A stretch of DNA of 64,000 bases from Cucumis sativus. Taxonomy: Eukaryota; Streptophyta; Magnoliopsida; Cucurbitales; Cucurbitaceae. The position numbers and the translations under genes are program-made. The notes beneath the pieces were generated by a model, which was given only the letters and a program-made list of their open reading frames with translations, made no database searches and was not told where the DNA came from. The stretch spans positions 1,612,001 through 1,676,000 of the forward strand of contig NC_026659.2 in assembly GCF_000004075.3 (NCBI RefSeq), read 5' to 3'. Positions 34,622-47,156 of this stretch are shown here, piece by piece; position 1 is the stretch's first letter, and every line of letters starts with the position of its first letter.

Positions 34622-37600
34622 CCCATTTGGGCAAAAAAAAAAGTTCAAAAATTGGGGAAGAATTAAATTATTCCCATTTCTAGCCGTTGCGTGGCTGTTG
34701 GCGGTGTGCACATGACCTCTGCTTTGCATTAAAGAAGAATAAGACTTTGTGTGTGATGGATTCCAATTGGGCCTGGGCTTTAAGCCCAAACTAATCTACT
34801 ATCTTTTATCTTATTTATTCATTTTTACATTATCCCACCTTACCTCTAAATCCATCTCAATACTTTATTATTTCGTAACATATGTGATAGAACGTGATAT
34901 TTATAGTTTATTTAACTTTTTTTGTATATATGATCTAAATCAACACTCATACATCATATATAATGCTTTAACCTAATATTTGTAACATAATAAATAACGT
35001 GATTGTTTGTCCGAACATATTTTTATTGTTACGTGGTGATTTTGTCATTATCTATGTTCTACATCAACTTGAATAGTTGTAGCAAAAAATGACATTAATA
35101 TAGATTCAAATATTTCTCTCCTATTAGATCATAATGTTTCACATATACAACATAGATCACATGTACATAAAGACAACATCGCCTTGTAAGTAACCAATTC
35201 AAATAGTTGTCATAAAGACGAAATAAAGAAGTTGTAAGGACAAAACAAAAAATGTATTTGCATAATTTATATAAAAGTTTCTAACGTTTTTTTGTACCTT
35301 AGACAAATAATAGCTTTGATTTAAAAATAATGAATAACAACTTAAGAATTTAATTGTTCAAATTATCAATAAACTGAAAATATAAAAATGTTGTTATGAG
35401 TTTGTTCAATTCTAAATTTCGAAAATTGTTTAACTTAATTAATCATATAACATAACATAGAATAGAGTCCAAATTGCGAATCAAATTGATCCTAATGTTG
35501 TGTTTATTGAAAGGAGCACCAACCATCTTAGATATGTATTGAATTGTGTGCAACATGGATGGATGAGTACAAAGTATATCAAACTTCAACCACTACACTA
35601 ACTTTATTGCGTAACTTGGCCTTAAAAAGTTGCCTTAAAATGATTTATTGGCTAACTTTAATAAATTCATACATCAAAGTTGAAAGTTATTGAGTAAATT
35701 TAAACCTAAAAATTTTTAATGGTTTAAATTATAAATATTGTCTTTGACCCTTTGAACTTTGTATCAATAGGTCACTCAACTACAAACACATGAAAATGAA
35801 AGCTTTGGATTTGATTAGACTTAAAGATGTCTATAGTTAGTTATAAATGCACACCATGGTTTTCTTGGGACCCTCTTGAAACATATACACCACTTATATT
35901 TTTCTTTTAAAAAAATAGATATATATTAAAAAAAAATCCAAAAAAAAGAAAGAAGATATTTTCCTTCTAATTTATTTGTATTGAAAAATTCAAATACTAT
36001 CTCCATTTTTTATGTATTACTTTTGGATTACAAATTAAAATGAAGTGTTTGTGTATATTTGATTATAAAATTCTAAATATATCTAATTAATTAATAATTT
36101 CTTCAAATTTGTGTCTCTCCAATATTGAAAGCAGCTTTCGTTGCTAAATAGATATTATAGATACAAAATAAATATAACACTAACATCTAATCATTCATTT
36201 AAAAATGATTTCATTTTCAATTTTTGTGATTGTTTCTTATACAAATTCTCTATTGTAATAAAATATTTAAATTTCTAATCAAATTCTAAAACATAAAAAT
36301 ATAATTGATGTAAGTAAAAAATTTATAATAAATAAACCTTTTATAACTATATAATATCACTAATTATTTGTCATATTTGAAATATGTATTTTTTTAAAAA
36401 AATTGTGTTGTCTTGTAATGCAATTTTTCAATAATAATAAAATCTAGCATTTCAAAATAAAGAATAAAACTAGGGGCAAACTTTTTGATGTTTTTTGTAA
36501 CTCTACCAAGAATCTTTAAGCAATTTTTTATTTTATTAATTCAATTTCAATCTTTGCCAAAATAACTTCTAAGCGTTAACAGTTATTTTTTTCCTTCTTT
36601 TTTTAGTTTTAAAAAATTAGATCCATTTTTGGAAACATGAGTATAAAACAAATAATAACAAAATATATAAATTTATTGGTAGTGTGATATAGTTTGAAAA
36701 ACCTTGTTTGTTTGAATAATATTCTTTTAGATTTAATTAAGAATTCAATTATTTTTTAAATTATATTGTAAATTTGATTTTTATAGTTTTAGAAAGGTAT
36801 AACTCATAATGTTAGGCGTGATTCTTGAGTTAGAGAGTAGAAGTGACGTAACGAACAAGAGGAAGCCACTAAACTGATAAAATCAATAGTAATTAGACAA
36901 ACAACTAGTTCGATAGGATGACATGGACTTAAAAGAAAGGGATAAACTGGGCTTTGAGCCAAAAAGACTCGATTAGCATAGTACTCGACTAAGGATGAGG
37001 CAAAGTGTGACTCTTTCTATTTGATGAACCGAACATACTATGACCAAAATGGATTTTAAAAAGAAGTTGATGTGTGTCAAAAGCTCAATGATGCTTCCTA
37101 AGTCAAGATTCCACAATAAGTAGAATATTATAATCTAAAAGAAAGTAGATCTATTTTAATACTCAAACCTAAACACATACACTTCTAACTTGAGCACAAG
37201 AGTATGTGTGGCAAATACCACACCAGTACATGATCTTCTTATTTTGCAAGTCATATTCTTTTCCAAATTTACTATTGTCGTTGACGTGAAAGTTAAATGT
37301 GTTTTTCTCTTTCCAAAATTTACGATCTAACATATAACATGTTGCAACCAACTATAATTTTTTTTTAAAAAAACTATTTTCATTTAAACTCTTTCAATAA
37401 AAAAAATATTTAAAATAAAAATTCAAAACAACTCAAAAATCACAATTTTTTTTTTCGAAATAACTTATTTTAAAGATTAAACAGTTTAATTTGATTTAGA
37501 AGTTATATAATCACTATAATTTAATAAAACATCCCAATCAATCAATATAATTTAATAAGAACTTTATAAGTAGTATATGCTATATAAACTATCCATAAAT

Positions 37601-38393
37601 ATAAGTAAAATATAGAGAATAAATCTTAATTATAAACAATAGAAACCAAATTGTTCCTTTCTTTTAGACGATAGGAAGGAATTTATAATTTAAAAAATCA
37701 CAGGTGGAATATTTGAAAAAAACAACAGAAATTTAAAAATAGAAAATCAAAACCAAAAACCTTACCAAAAGGTCTAAACTTTTAACTCTAAAATATACTG
37801 AAAGACATAACCTTTGAAACCATTTTGTCAGAGTTGGTTCTGAAAACTATAGTTTCCCAAGAAGAAGAAAAAGAAAAACCCTTATTTGAAACGCTCTTCT
37901 TCCCACTCCTCACTATCATGTACCAAATTGTTGCTAATTTGCTAGCCCAATGATCCAATAAATACATACAAAAATTCAGCAAAAGCTTATCTCCAAATAC
38001 CCAATTACAGATTTACATCAAATTAGATATATATATATATATCTTCCAACGTTTTATCAATTAAAAAAGGGAGAAAAAAGGGAAAAAAAAAAGGGAAAAG
38101 ATATATTTTTTATTCCACCATTTTCCTTATAAATGTATCCGGTAGCGGTGCCTTGTTGCTTGTTCATCGTAGGCTTTCGAGAGCGAAAAAGAAAGTAAAT
38201 TAGTAGAGACGAAAAGATCTCTGTTTTCCTTTAATTTGATCATCAGAGGTAACTCTACAAGGCTTGCTTCCTTCAGTATTTCATGTGGATGTTTAAGTTT
38301 TAACTTTTCATGTTTATATTTATATGTCATTTTTATTTTGTTTTTCTTTAGACAATTTTTTTTATCCAGATTTTGGGTTATCCCTATATCCTC

Positions 38394-38400
38394 TATATAA
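38394..38400 (+). promoter_or_regulatory. TATA-box candidate for the M1 aminopeptidase gene
   Basis: TATATAA in CCTCTATATAAGAGCG, 182 nt upstream of the first ATG, with a mixed-composition leader beginning about 25-30 nt downstream. An alternative start upstream near 38,130 cannot be excluded. Confidence 0.45.
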
Positions 38401-38581
38401 GAGCGAACTGGGTTTTTCTCCTCTGCTTTCGTGTTGAGGGTATTTTTTTAATCTAAGGGTTTTTGGGGCCCTATTTTGGATTGATTTTGGTTTTTGATTA
38501 TTTTCGTCAAGGTCTTGTTTCATTTCTGGGTTTGTCGAACGTAATTGATATTAGTAGCTCGTTCAGGATTCTTTTAGCTGA

Positions 38582-41500
38582 ATGGCTCGGTTGGTTCTAC
38601 CATGCAAGAGCGTGGGATTGGCAAGGAATAACCTCTTGGGTTTGATTTCATCTGCTCCTGTGATTACCCATTTCCCAGTTTGCTTTATTTGTTTTTTTTT
38701 TTTAATTCCATGTTTGTACTTGTAGACAATTATTGTGGAGAAAATGCTGGGTTGAGAATGTAGGGAAGTTCTTTTTAACATCTCTACTAATTGAACTACT
38801 TTTATCATTTGAGGTTGCAAAATGGCTTGACCTTATTTTATGTTATGTTTTGTGTTACGAACATTTGTGAATTGTAGTCTTAGTCTTGAAGGTATGTTTT
38901 ATTTTACTGGCGGGGTTTCATGGGTTGGTTTCTATGTTCTCTGTGCAAAATAGTCTTTCTTGTGTCTGCATATTAGTTCATAAAATCTTTGTAGGATTGT
39001 GTGCATGAATTACTGTTTCTTTTTGTTGGCTGCATACAGTCTGTAAAGGATTTTTTTTCTTTGGCAGGTTCGAGCTGCACATAGGTGTGTTAATTCATTT
39101 GGAATTTCAGTCAAACGTAGCACTAGACAGAGGCCCTTATTCACTTCACAGGTTCTTGCAACTATCATCATTTTTTGGTTTTTACTTATAGTCGATAGAC
39201 ACATTACTGAACTGAATTCATTTTGTTTGTTACATGCATTTCATTCTTAGGGTTTATAAGAAAGAAGTGTAGGAAATTTCTAAATATTTAATTTAATTTG
39301 TTTTTTCTTTCCCTTTCAGGTGAAATCTGGACTGAATTATCGCTTTCCATATCATTTGCCGTTTGTAAGCTCTAATAACTTGATACTATGCATTCCATTC
39401 TAGCATGCCAGTTTCTACACATTCCTATTATTTGATTCTACTATTGTAGTGTCTTGTTTTGATAGTATTAGTCATCTAAGTTTCTTGCGTGTCAGAATGC
39501 ATTAGTAATTTTTTCAAAATTTAAGCTAATTATGCTCACCGTCCAAATTTTTTCAGGGGACTAAACAAGCTAGTAGGAAGCTGATTTGTTCAGTTGCAAC
39601 AGAACCATTGCAAGAAAAAGCTGAAGAGAACAAAATGGATGCACCTAAAGAAATATTTTTGAGAGATTACAAGATGACTGATTACTATTTTGAGACGGTA
39701 TGCAAACCTTAATTTGATTTTGGATTGAATTCTTTCAACATGACAGTTTCTTATATATTTTTGGGTACAACAAAATTCTTCTATAGGTCGATTTGAAATT
39801 TTTGTTGGGTGAGGAGAAAACAATTGTCAATTCAAGAATAACGGTGTTCCCTAGAGTTGAAGGTACGTAATATATTGTTAAGCGTTGTTATTTATTTTTT
39901 ATTTTTTATTTTTCAGTATTTCACCTGCAAATTTGAATGGAATTTCTGATAACATCAATGTTCATGTGGTTCCTCTCGTGTGAAATTTACTAGTAATCAA
40001 TTCAATTTTTTCTCTACTCTTTGGTTCAGAGTCCAATGCTCCTCTGGTTTTGAATGGTGAGGATATGAAGTTGATTTCAATTAAGATTAACAGTGAGGAC
40101 CTGAAGGTATGTGTACTGACGTGTGAAATTTCCCGCTTGTGCCAGACCCCTCTCTTTTGTATTGAGTTTGTTATAGTAGCTTGTGTCGGATTTGGACCCC
40201 TCTCCTTTTTTTTTTTTTTTTTTTTGTATATTCTTTCAATCATCATAATGAAAGCATGGTTCCCCCACCAAAAAAAAAAACAAAAAAGAAGTGAGAGGGA
40301 GAGGAAGAAAGATATGCGTACACAAGTGCATAATGCATGTGATCTTCAATCAGTCTCTACAGTAACAATGATGTGTGTCAACTATACTTTGGACTGCCAA
40401 TGCAAATTTCTCAAATGAATTTAGTTGCCTTCATATGATATTTGATGTAAAGGCAGTCCCCAATTTAATATTCTTATGGACTTAATTGTCTTTATTTCAT
40501 CTTTGACGCCCCCAAAACTTAGGAGGGTGATTACTATCTGGACTCCCGCCAATTGAAGATTCACTCACCACCTGCTGGAACTTTTACTTTGGAAATTGCC
40601 AATGAGATACAGCCTCAGAAAAACACATCTTTGGAGGTTAAACATGCATTCGCTGATAATTCTGTCTCTCTTTTATTTGTAAAGAGAGAAAAAAAGTGAT
40701 CATTATAGTTATTTTCACTGCAACTATAGAATTGACTGTGATATTGCCTTTGGATGAAGGGATTATATAAATCATCTGGAAATTTCTGCACACAATGTGA
40801 AGCTGAAGGTTTCCGGAAGATCACGTATTACCAGGTTGGAGGAGTTTGTTTTCTTTCGTTCAATGATGTATATAGATCTATATTTTAGGTCATCTGACAT
40901 ACAATTATCTAATGCTAAATGAATGTTGAGCAGGACCGTCCAGATATAATGGCAAAGTACACATGTCGCATAGAGGCCGATAAGTCATTGTACCCAGTGC
41001 TGCTCTCTAATGGAAATCTTATAGAACAGGGTGATTTAGAGGTGAACTTCATTTTACACAACTCCGTAGCATTTTGTAGGATGCACATGTTTAACAGTCA
41101 TCACATGCGTTGTTTCTGCAGGGTGGAAAACATTATGCCCTTTGGGAGGATCCCTTTAAGAAACCCTGCTACTTGTTTGCTTTAGTAGCTGGCAAGTTGG
41201 TAAGCAGAGACGATACTTTTATTACTCGTTCGGGTAGGAAAGTCTCCTTGAAGATATGGACCCCAGCTGAAGACTTACTCAAGACTGGGCATGCCATGTA
41301 TTCCTTGAAGGCAGCTATGAAATGGGATGAAGATGTTAGTATTTTTGTATATGATACATCAACACATTTTTCATTGATTTACATGCAAACAATACACAGG
41401 ATTTAATGCTATATCAATTTTGTTTTCATATGCTTAAAACAGGTTTTTGGATTAGAATATGATCTGGATCTCTTCAATATTGTGGCTGTTCCAGATTTCA

Positions 41501-44500
41501 ACATGTATATTCTCTCTATTATTATTATTGTTATTTATTATTTTTTTTGCTTTTGTTTCTGTTCATTTTGTCACTATTTAACTGACTCTAGATGATTTCA
41601 TAAAAAGTTTTATTTGATTACTTACTTGATTCTGATGGCCTCTTTTTCAATTAACCAGGGGAGCCATGGAAAACAAGAGTTTGAATGTATTGTCTCCTAA
41701 ACTTTGTTACTTTTGTGACCATGTGTATGATTTAAAAGTTGAAATTTTATTTCTCATTTTCTTTTCTTTGTTAACAGATTTTTAATTCAAAACTTGTCTT
41801 GGCATCTCCGGAGACTGCTTCTGATGCAGATTATGCTGCCATATTAGGAGTTATTGGTCATGAGGTTTGTCATAAAACTTTTGTCTCTCAAGCACTTATA
41901 ATCATATTTTCTTTTATACTAGTGCATAGTTACAATGATCACATGATCACATGATTTATTTTACATTGTCTTGCAGTATTTCCACAACTGGACTGGCAAC
42001 AGGTTGTTTTCACGAACCAATATATTATTGAAATTCAAATGTTGTTTGCCTTGAGTCATTTCTTATTTCCTGTTGATATTCAAATTCCTTTCTATTATGC
42101 AGGGTGACATGTCGTGATTGGTTCCAGCTGAGCCTTAAGGAAGGCCTTACTGTTTTCCGTGATCAGGTATGACATTTATCCCTTGAGATATTAGCAACTT
42201 CAACTTAAACACCTGATTGATCCTTGAAAATCTTCTTGTTGCCTCAACAACAGGAATTTTCGTCTGACATGGGAAGTCGTGCTGTGAAAAGAATTGCTGA
42301 TGTTTCAAGACTTAGAAACTATCAGTTTCCTCAGGTTCATCTTGTGTATCTGCTTTTAAGATTTCTATAACTTTACACACACAAATATATCATGCTTATA
42401 CTTTCTCTCACCAAGTTTTACTAGATTCCAATCGCTAGTTGAATTGATCTAGAAATTAGCATTTAAAGCTCATCTTGTCCCCTTCATTTCTTTTCTGCAG
42501 GATGCTGGTCCTATGGCTCATCCAGTTCGACCACATTCCTATATCAAGGTTAATAGTTATATAATATTTATGTGAACTTCTCTCTATATGCCTATTTATG
42601 TCCTAACGGTAATCCCAACATTCTACAGATGGACAATTTTTACACAGGAAAGTGTTATTCTCTATGGGTTTGCACAAAATTCCAGCTATTTGTTTGTTCT
42701 TTCCTTTCCAATTTTTGTTTCTTTTCTTCAATTTTTACTGATATGAATTTCTTTTTGAACCTTGGGTTTTCAATTTGCTTCTTCTATCAAGTTATGATCT
42801 AACAAGGGTCCTGTACCAACTTGAACATGCAGTGACGGTAGGCTTTATCATTGAGTCTTTACATGCTGTCAAGTTCATTTTCATATCTTTCTATAAAGGG
42901 ACTCTCTAATAATTGATTTCTCTTTGCAGGTCTATGAGAAGGTTTGTCATTTAAGCATAATGTTTCCCTCTTTTTTCTGGGTTAAGAAAAACCAATAACG
43001 AAACAGTTAATGCTTATGACCTTAGGGTGCTGAAGTCGTGAGGATGTACAAAACCTTATTGGGAAGTCAAGGATTTAGAAAAGTAAGGGTCGAAAATACT
43101 TTAATACTTTTCTAAGTGTATATTAAATCTGTAAAATTCTTTTGTCAGACCAAGAAAATGTTTGAGATATAGTATATAATATAATCCTTGTGCTCCAAGA
43201 CTATCTTTTGTTTGTTAGGTGAAGGAACCTAACAGATAGCTTTTAGGTTTAAGAAGTTGGTTGATAAAAATTGTTTATATCACAGGGCATGGATCTTTAC
43301 TTTAAAAGACATGATGGTCAAGCTGTTACCTGTGAAGATTTCTACGAGGCAATGCGAGATGCAAATGATGTTGATTTTGCTAACTTCTTATTATGGTACG
43401 TTATCCAAAAAACTTCTTGTTATGGTACAACCTTCTATTCTAGGGGTTGTACAAATTTGTCCTTGAGTTGTAACTTCTTAGTACGGAGTTTTTAACTTTT
43501 TGTTTCATTTTGAATTTTCTTCCATGCAAAATTTGTAGTGCTTATAAATATAACTAAAATTCAGGTACTCTCAAGCCGGGACCCCTCAAGTCAATGTTAC
43601 ATCATCTTACAATCCTGATGGTCATACATACACTTTAAAGTTCTCGTATATAATTCGTTCCTTGCTATTGACCTTCTTGATCTATTAGGAGTTGTTTACA
43701 AGTTATATTAAGTAGTTGGAATTCCACAGGCAATATGTTCCGCCAACTCCTGGGCAGCCAATTAAAGAGCCAATGTTTATACCTGTTGCTCTTGGTTTGC
43801 TAAACTCGTCTGGTTGTAATATGCCTCTTTCCTCCGTATATCATGATGGGGTATTGCAGTCTATATGTGGAGCTAATCAACAGCCAGTCTTCTCCACAGT
43901 CCTCAGGCTGACTAAGGTTAGCAGAGAAATTATATTAGTTAGTGATTGCTTCATTTAGAAACTGCTTATGAACGATAGCTGTTGGTGATTAGATTTATTT
44001 GTGGCTATGGTAGATTCTGCTTTCCCAATTAAGGTAGAGTTGAACATCTTGGGAAGCTTAGAGCACTTGTTTGTTTTTGCTTTTGATCGGGAAAAATAAG
44101 ATTGAGTTAATTTCATTTGCTAAGAACTGGAGATTTAGGAAGTAGGGACACCACATTTTCCTTTATCTATTGATTTCTATGCTTGATGCAGAAAGAAGAA
44201 GAGTTCGTCTTCTCGGAAGTACCTGAGCGGCCAGTTCCATCTTTGTTTAGGGGCTACAGTGCTCCTGTCCGTGTGGAAACAGATCTAAGTGATGATGATC
44301 TATTTTTCCTCCTCGCCAATGATTCAGATGAGTTCAACCGGTCTGTATTTATATTGAAAATTTTGTAGGTTAATTCATTATTATAACTATTAAGGCTCTT
44401 CTTTCTGGTCATTTTGTGATTTAGTTGGGAGGCTGGACAAGTGTTGGCTCGGAAACTGATGCTCCAACTGGTGGCTGATCACCAACAACATAAGCCATTG

Positions 44501-47156
44501 GTTCTCACCTCAAAGTTTGTTCAGGGTCTGAAATCCATACTTCGTGACACAAGTTTGGATAAAGTATGTTGGGTACTTCGTTTTGTACTTTAGTTTCTTT
44601 GAAGTTCCTACTTTCTGTTCTTTCACCGAACCAATTTTGGTGCGAAGCTGGTGTGGAGACACAATACTGATGATGAAAATTAATAACCATTGGTAATCCA
44701 GGAATTCATTGCCAAAGCAATAACACTTCCTGGCGAAGGGGAAATAATGGACATGATGGAGGTCGCAGATCCTGATGCTGTTCATGCTGTTCGAACTTTC
44801 ATTAGGAAGGAACTGGCCTATGCATTGAAAGAAGATCTTCTTACTACAGTATGGACTTCGCTGGACATGCAATTTATTGAAGAGATCCATACTATTATTC
44901 TGTACTTAAATTTTTACCATTGATCTTCACAGGTACACAACAATAGAAGTTCAGAAAATTATGAATTTAACCATCCTGAAATGGCCAGGCGTGCTTTGAA
45001 GAATACTGCTCTAGGTTTGTTCGAGGAAACTAATTTTGTGTGAACTACTGGTTTTGTGAAATTTTCAAGTGAACTAACATCTTCAGTTTCTTTGATGATT
45101 TTCAGTATATCTTGCATTAATTGAGGATACTGAGATTGCGGATCTTGTGCTTCATGAGTATAAGATTGCCTCGAATATGACTGAGCAATTTGCAGCTTTG
45201 GCAGCTATAGCTCAGAAGCCAGGTGAAACTCGTGACAAGATTCTTGCTGACTTCTATAGCAAGTGGCAGCATGACTATTTGGTTAGTCATTAACTCTTCT
45301 CTTCTCATTTGATGATGTAGCATTTATACGTAGTTTATAATTCTTAATTTGAGTCTATAAAATGGAAGATTCAATCTCTTTGAAATTCAATATTTTTTGA
45401 AGCCTGCAGGGTCCTATAAAGTAGATATTATTTGAGTGTTCCTTAGAATTTTAGACTGTTTGATGTTTGCTTGCATTTATTAGCATGAGAGGAGCTTAAG
45501 AATGACAGTAGCATCCAAGATTCTGATAGCAGAGAAAATCGGTTTGTTTTATTTGTATCTTTTGGCAAATTGGAACACATCTTTTAGAAGAATTATAAAT
45601 TTGAAATGAAAGCGAAGGGATAACTCATTAGTAAGAGAGTCTTGCAAGAGAGTGAGCCAGAATCTTGTTTGAAAGAATCTGAATCATAGTTGGAGAAACA
45701 AGCCTTTAAAAGGTTAGTTCTGTATAAGAAAAAAATGGTTGAAGAAACAGCAAAAGGAAGAATAAAAAAGTTAGATCAATCTTCCAAGGAAGAATCTGAA
45801 TTTGATTTAGGAAAAAGCCATTCAGAAGATGCTTTCGGAAAAAAGAATAAAGGAACGCAACATAAGGAAAGAGGTTTCAATGGGTCTTGTTTCTCGATGA
45901 TTTAGAAGTTGATTGATGCAATATGATGGGAAGGATTTGTACTTTAAGAAGAAAAAATAGACATTGAAGCAATTGAGATGTTTAAGAGGGTTTAACTTTA
46001 GTACTCTTGGTGAAGATTTAAGGAAACATAGAAATTGGAGGAGCTGAATGGAGATTTTAAGTTTGGATACCATGTTTTTTTCAAGAACCCACGACCCCCA
46101 AGATTAATTTTATGAAATTATAGTTATTTGGGACTTTCATAAGCTATCGTATTGGAGTTTTTTTAGCTGAAGACAACGAATTTGATTGGACTTGGAAGTT
46201 CTTTTTTTAATTTTAAATCATTAGTAAGTAGTTTTGCAGTAATAATCCGAGCTTCTATTTCTTTAAAACTCAAGACAAGGAGGGAGGGAGGATAATTAGT
46301 AGTGGTGATTGTTGGTTGTTTGTAATTCTTAGTTTGAGTTTTTATTTGTTGTTTGCTAATTGTTTATTCCATTGAAGTTAAATCTCTTGCACTGATATGC
46401 TTTGAACAATAAGAAAGATTTGGTTGAACCGTTTTTAGTTTTTGACTCTTGGTTGTATTCTTCCGAAAAGGTCTATATAATTCTTTGAATTGCTTCTTCA
46501 AATTGTTGTGACAATTGTTTTTCTACACTTCTCTGGTAGGTTGTCAATAAATGGTTTGCTCTTCAAGCCATGTCAGACATTCCTGGTAATGTCGAGAATG
46601 TTCGGAACCTCCTAAATCACAAGGCCTTTGACTTGCGAAATCCAAACAAGGTATATTCTTTGATTGGAGGCTTCTGCGGATCAATTGTTAACTTTCACTC
46701 AAAGGACGGATCGGGCTACAAATTCTTGGGAGAAATTGTCATGCAACTAGACAAAATTAATCCCCAGGTCAGCTCAGAATCTTAACTCGCTTCAGCTGTA
46801 GAATTGGTGCAGCGATCTCAGTGTTAAAAATTTTTCCTCCATCGACCAGTGAGAGTCCGACTGTGCTATTCTTTTTCTCTGATTGATGTGCTGATGATTG
46901 TAGGTTGCCTCTCGAATGGTCTCTGCATTCTCAAGATGGAAGCGTTATGACGAAACGCGACAAGAACTTGCCAAGGTAATGTTGCTTTGTATGATTGGAA
47001 AATGGAATTTGTTATCTGCTGGTTGGCATTTTTGGTTTGTGATAATGATGATGATGATGATGATATTCTTTACAGGGACAACTGGAGATCATAATGTCTG
47101 CCAATGGACTGTCTGAAAATGTGTTTGAAATTGCATCAAAAAGCTTAGCAGCTTGA
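38582..47156 (+). CDS. M1-family zinc aminopeptidase (puromycin-sensitive/PepN-like), organellar form
   Basis: Metallopeptidase that removes N-terminal residues from peptides. Coding exons: 38582-38659 (or -38677), 39068-39151, 39320-39364, 39557-39697, 39787-39862, 40030-40106, 40523-40636, 40760-40834, 40934-41041, 41122-41334, 41443-41504, 41659-41686, 41778-41864, 41977-42002, 42103-42166, 42254-42334, 42501-42548, 42629-42647, 42833-42837, 42930-42941, 43026-43082, 43286-43395, 43565-43645, 43730-43916, 44192-44340, 44425-44563, 44702-44848, 44933-45014, 45106-45281, 46540-46767, 46904-46975 and 47076-47156. They sum to 2952 nt, in frame, 983 residues. The N-terminus [19 protein letters not shown] is rich in Arg/Ser/Leu, as in a plastid/mitochondrial transit peptide. 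GAMEN substrate motif (exons 11-12 junction), HEYFH split between exons 13 and 14, and the third zinc ligand Glu 18 residues on (LSLKEGL) are all present. It ends EIASKSLAA, as in Arabidopsis At1g63770. One oddity: the donor after 42647 reads GA. Confidence 0.93.
40165..40290 (+). mobile_element. Short 3'-end LINE relic in an aminopeptidase intron
   Basis: Inside the 40107-40522 intron. It contains a T run (about 40206-40225), the motif GTATATTCTTTCAATCATC, then ATGAAAGCATGGTT and an A-rich tail (40270-40290). The motif order matches the minus-strand relic at 1337-1745, so both descend from one family. Only the 3' UTR and tail remain. The left boundary is uncertain. Confidence 0.55.
42833..42837 (+). 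other. 5-nt microexon of the aminopeptidase gene
   Basis: TGACG lies between acceptor CATGCAG and donor GTAGGC. With the preceding exon ending ACA-G and the following 12-nt exon GTCTATGAGAAG (42930-42941), it restores the family sequence FYTVTVYEKGAEVV. Without it the frame is lost. Very small exons need special recognition and are often missed by gene finders. Confidence 0.8.
45282..46539 (+). other. Large 1.26-kb aminopeptidase intron with a foreign-looking insert
   Basis: The other introns of this gene are all shorter than about 420 nt. The middle part (about 45,480-46,080) is purine-rich and includes a 71-codon open frame at 45690-45905, rich in Lys/Glu, that I cannot assign. Composition unlike the flanking intron suggests an old insertion, perhaps of transposon origin. 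Confidence 0.4.

Larger units (their letters stand above)
27451..38380. other. Roughly 11-kb gene-poor AT-rich stretch
   Basis: No splice-consistent coding exons, RNA genes or full transposons recognised on either strand. It contains a GA run near 30,719-30,734, a more complex block at about 32,640-33,120, a 60-bp tandem repeat (33,958-34,140), an (AT)n microsatellite (34,584-34,618), another complex block at about 36,780-37,210, and a (TA)n run at 38,027-38,042. The complex blocks are unmatched and may be decayed transposons. Confidence 0.5.

Noticed and set aside
40050-40418. 122-codon plus-strand open frame as a gene
   Set aside because: It is exon 6 of the aminopeptidase read through its donor into the intron and LINE relic.
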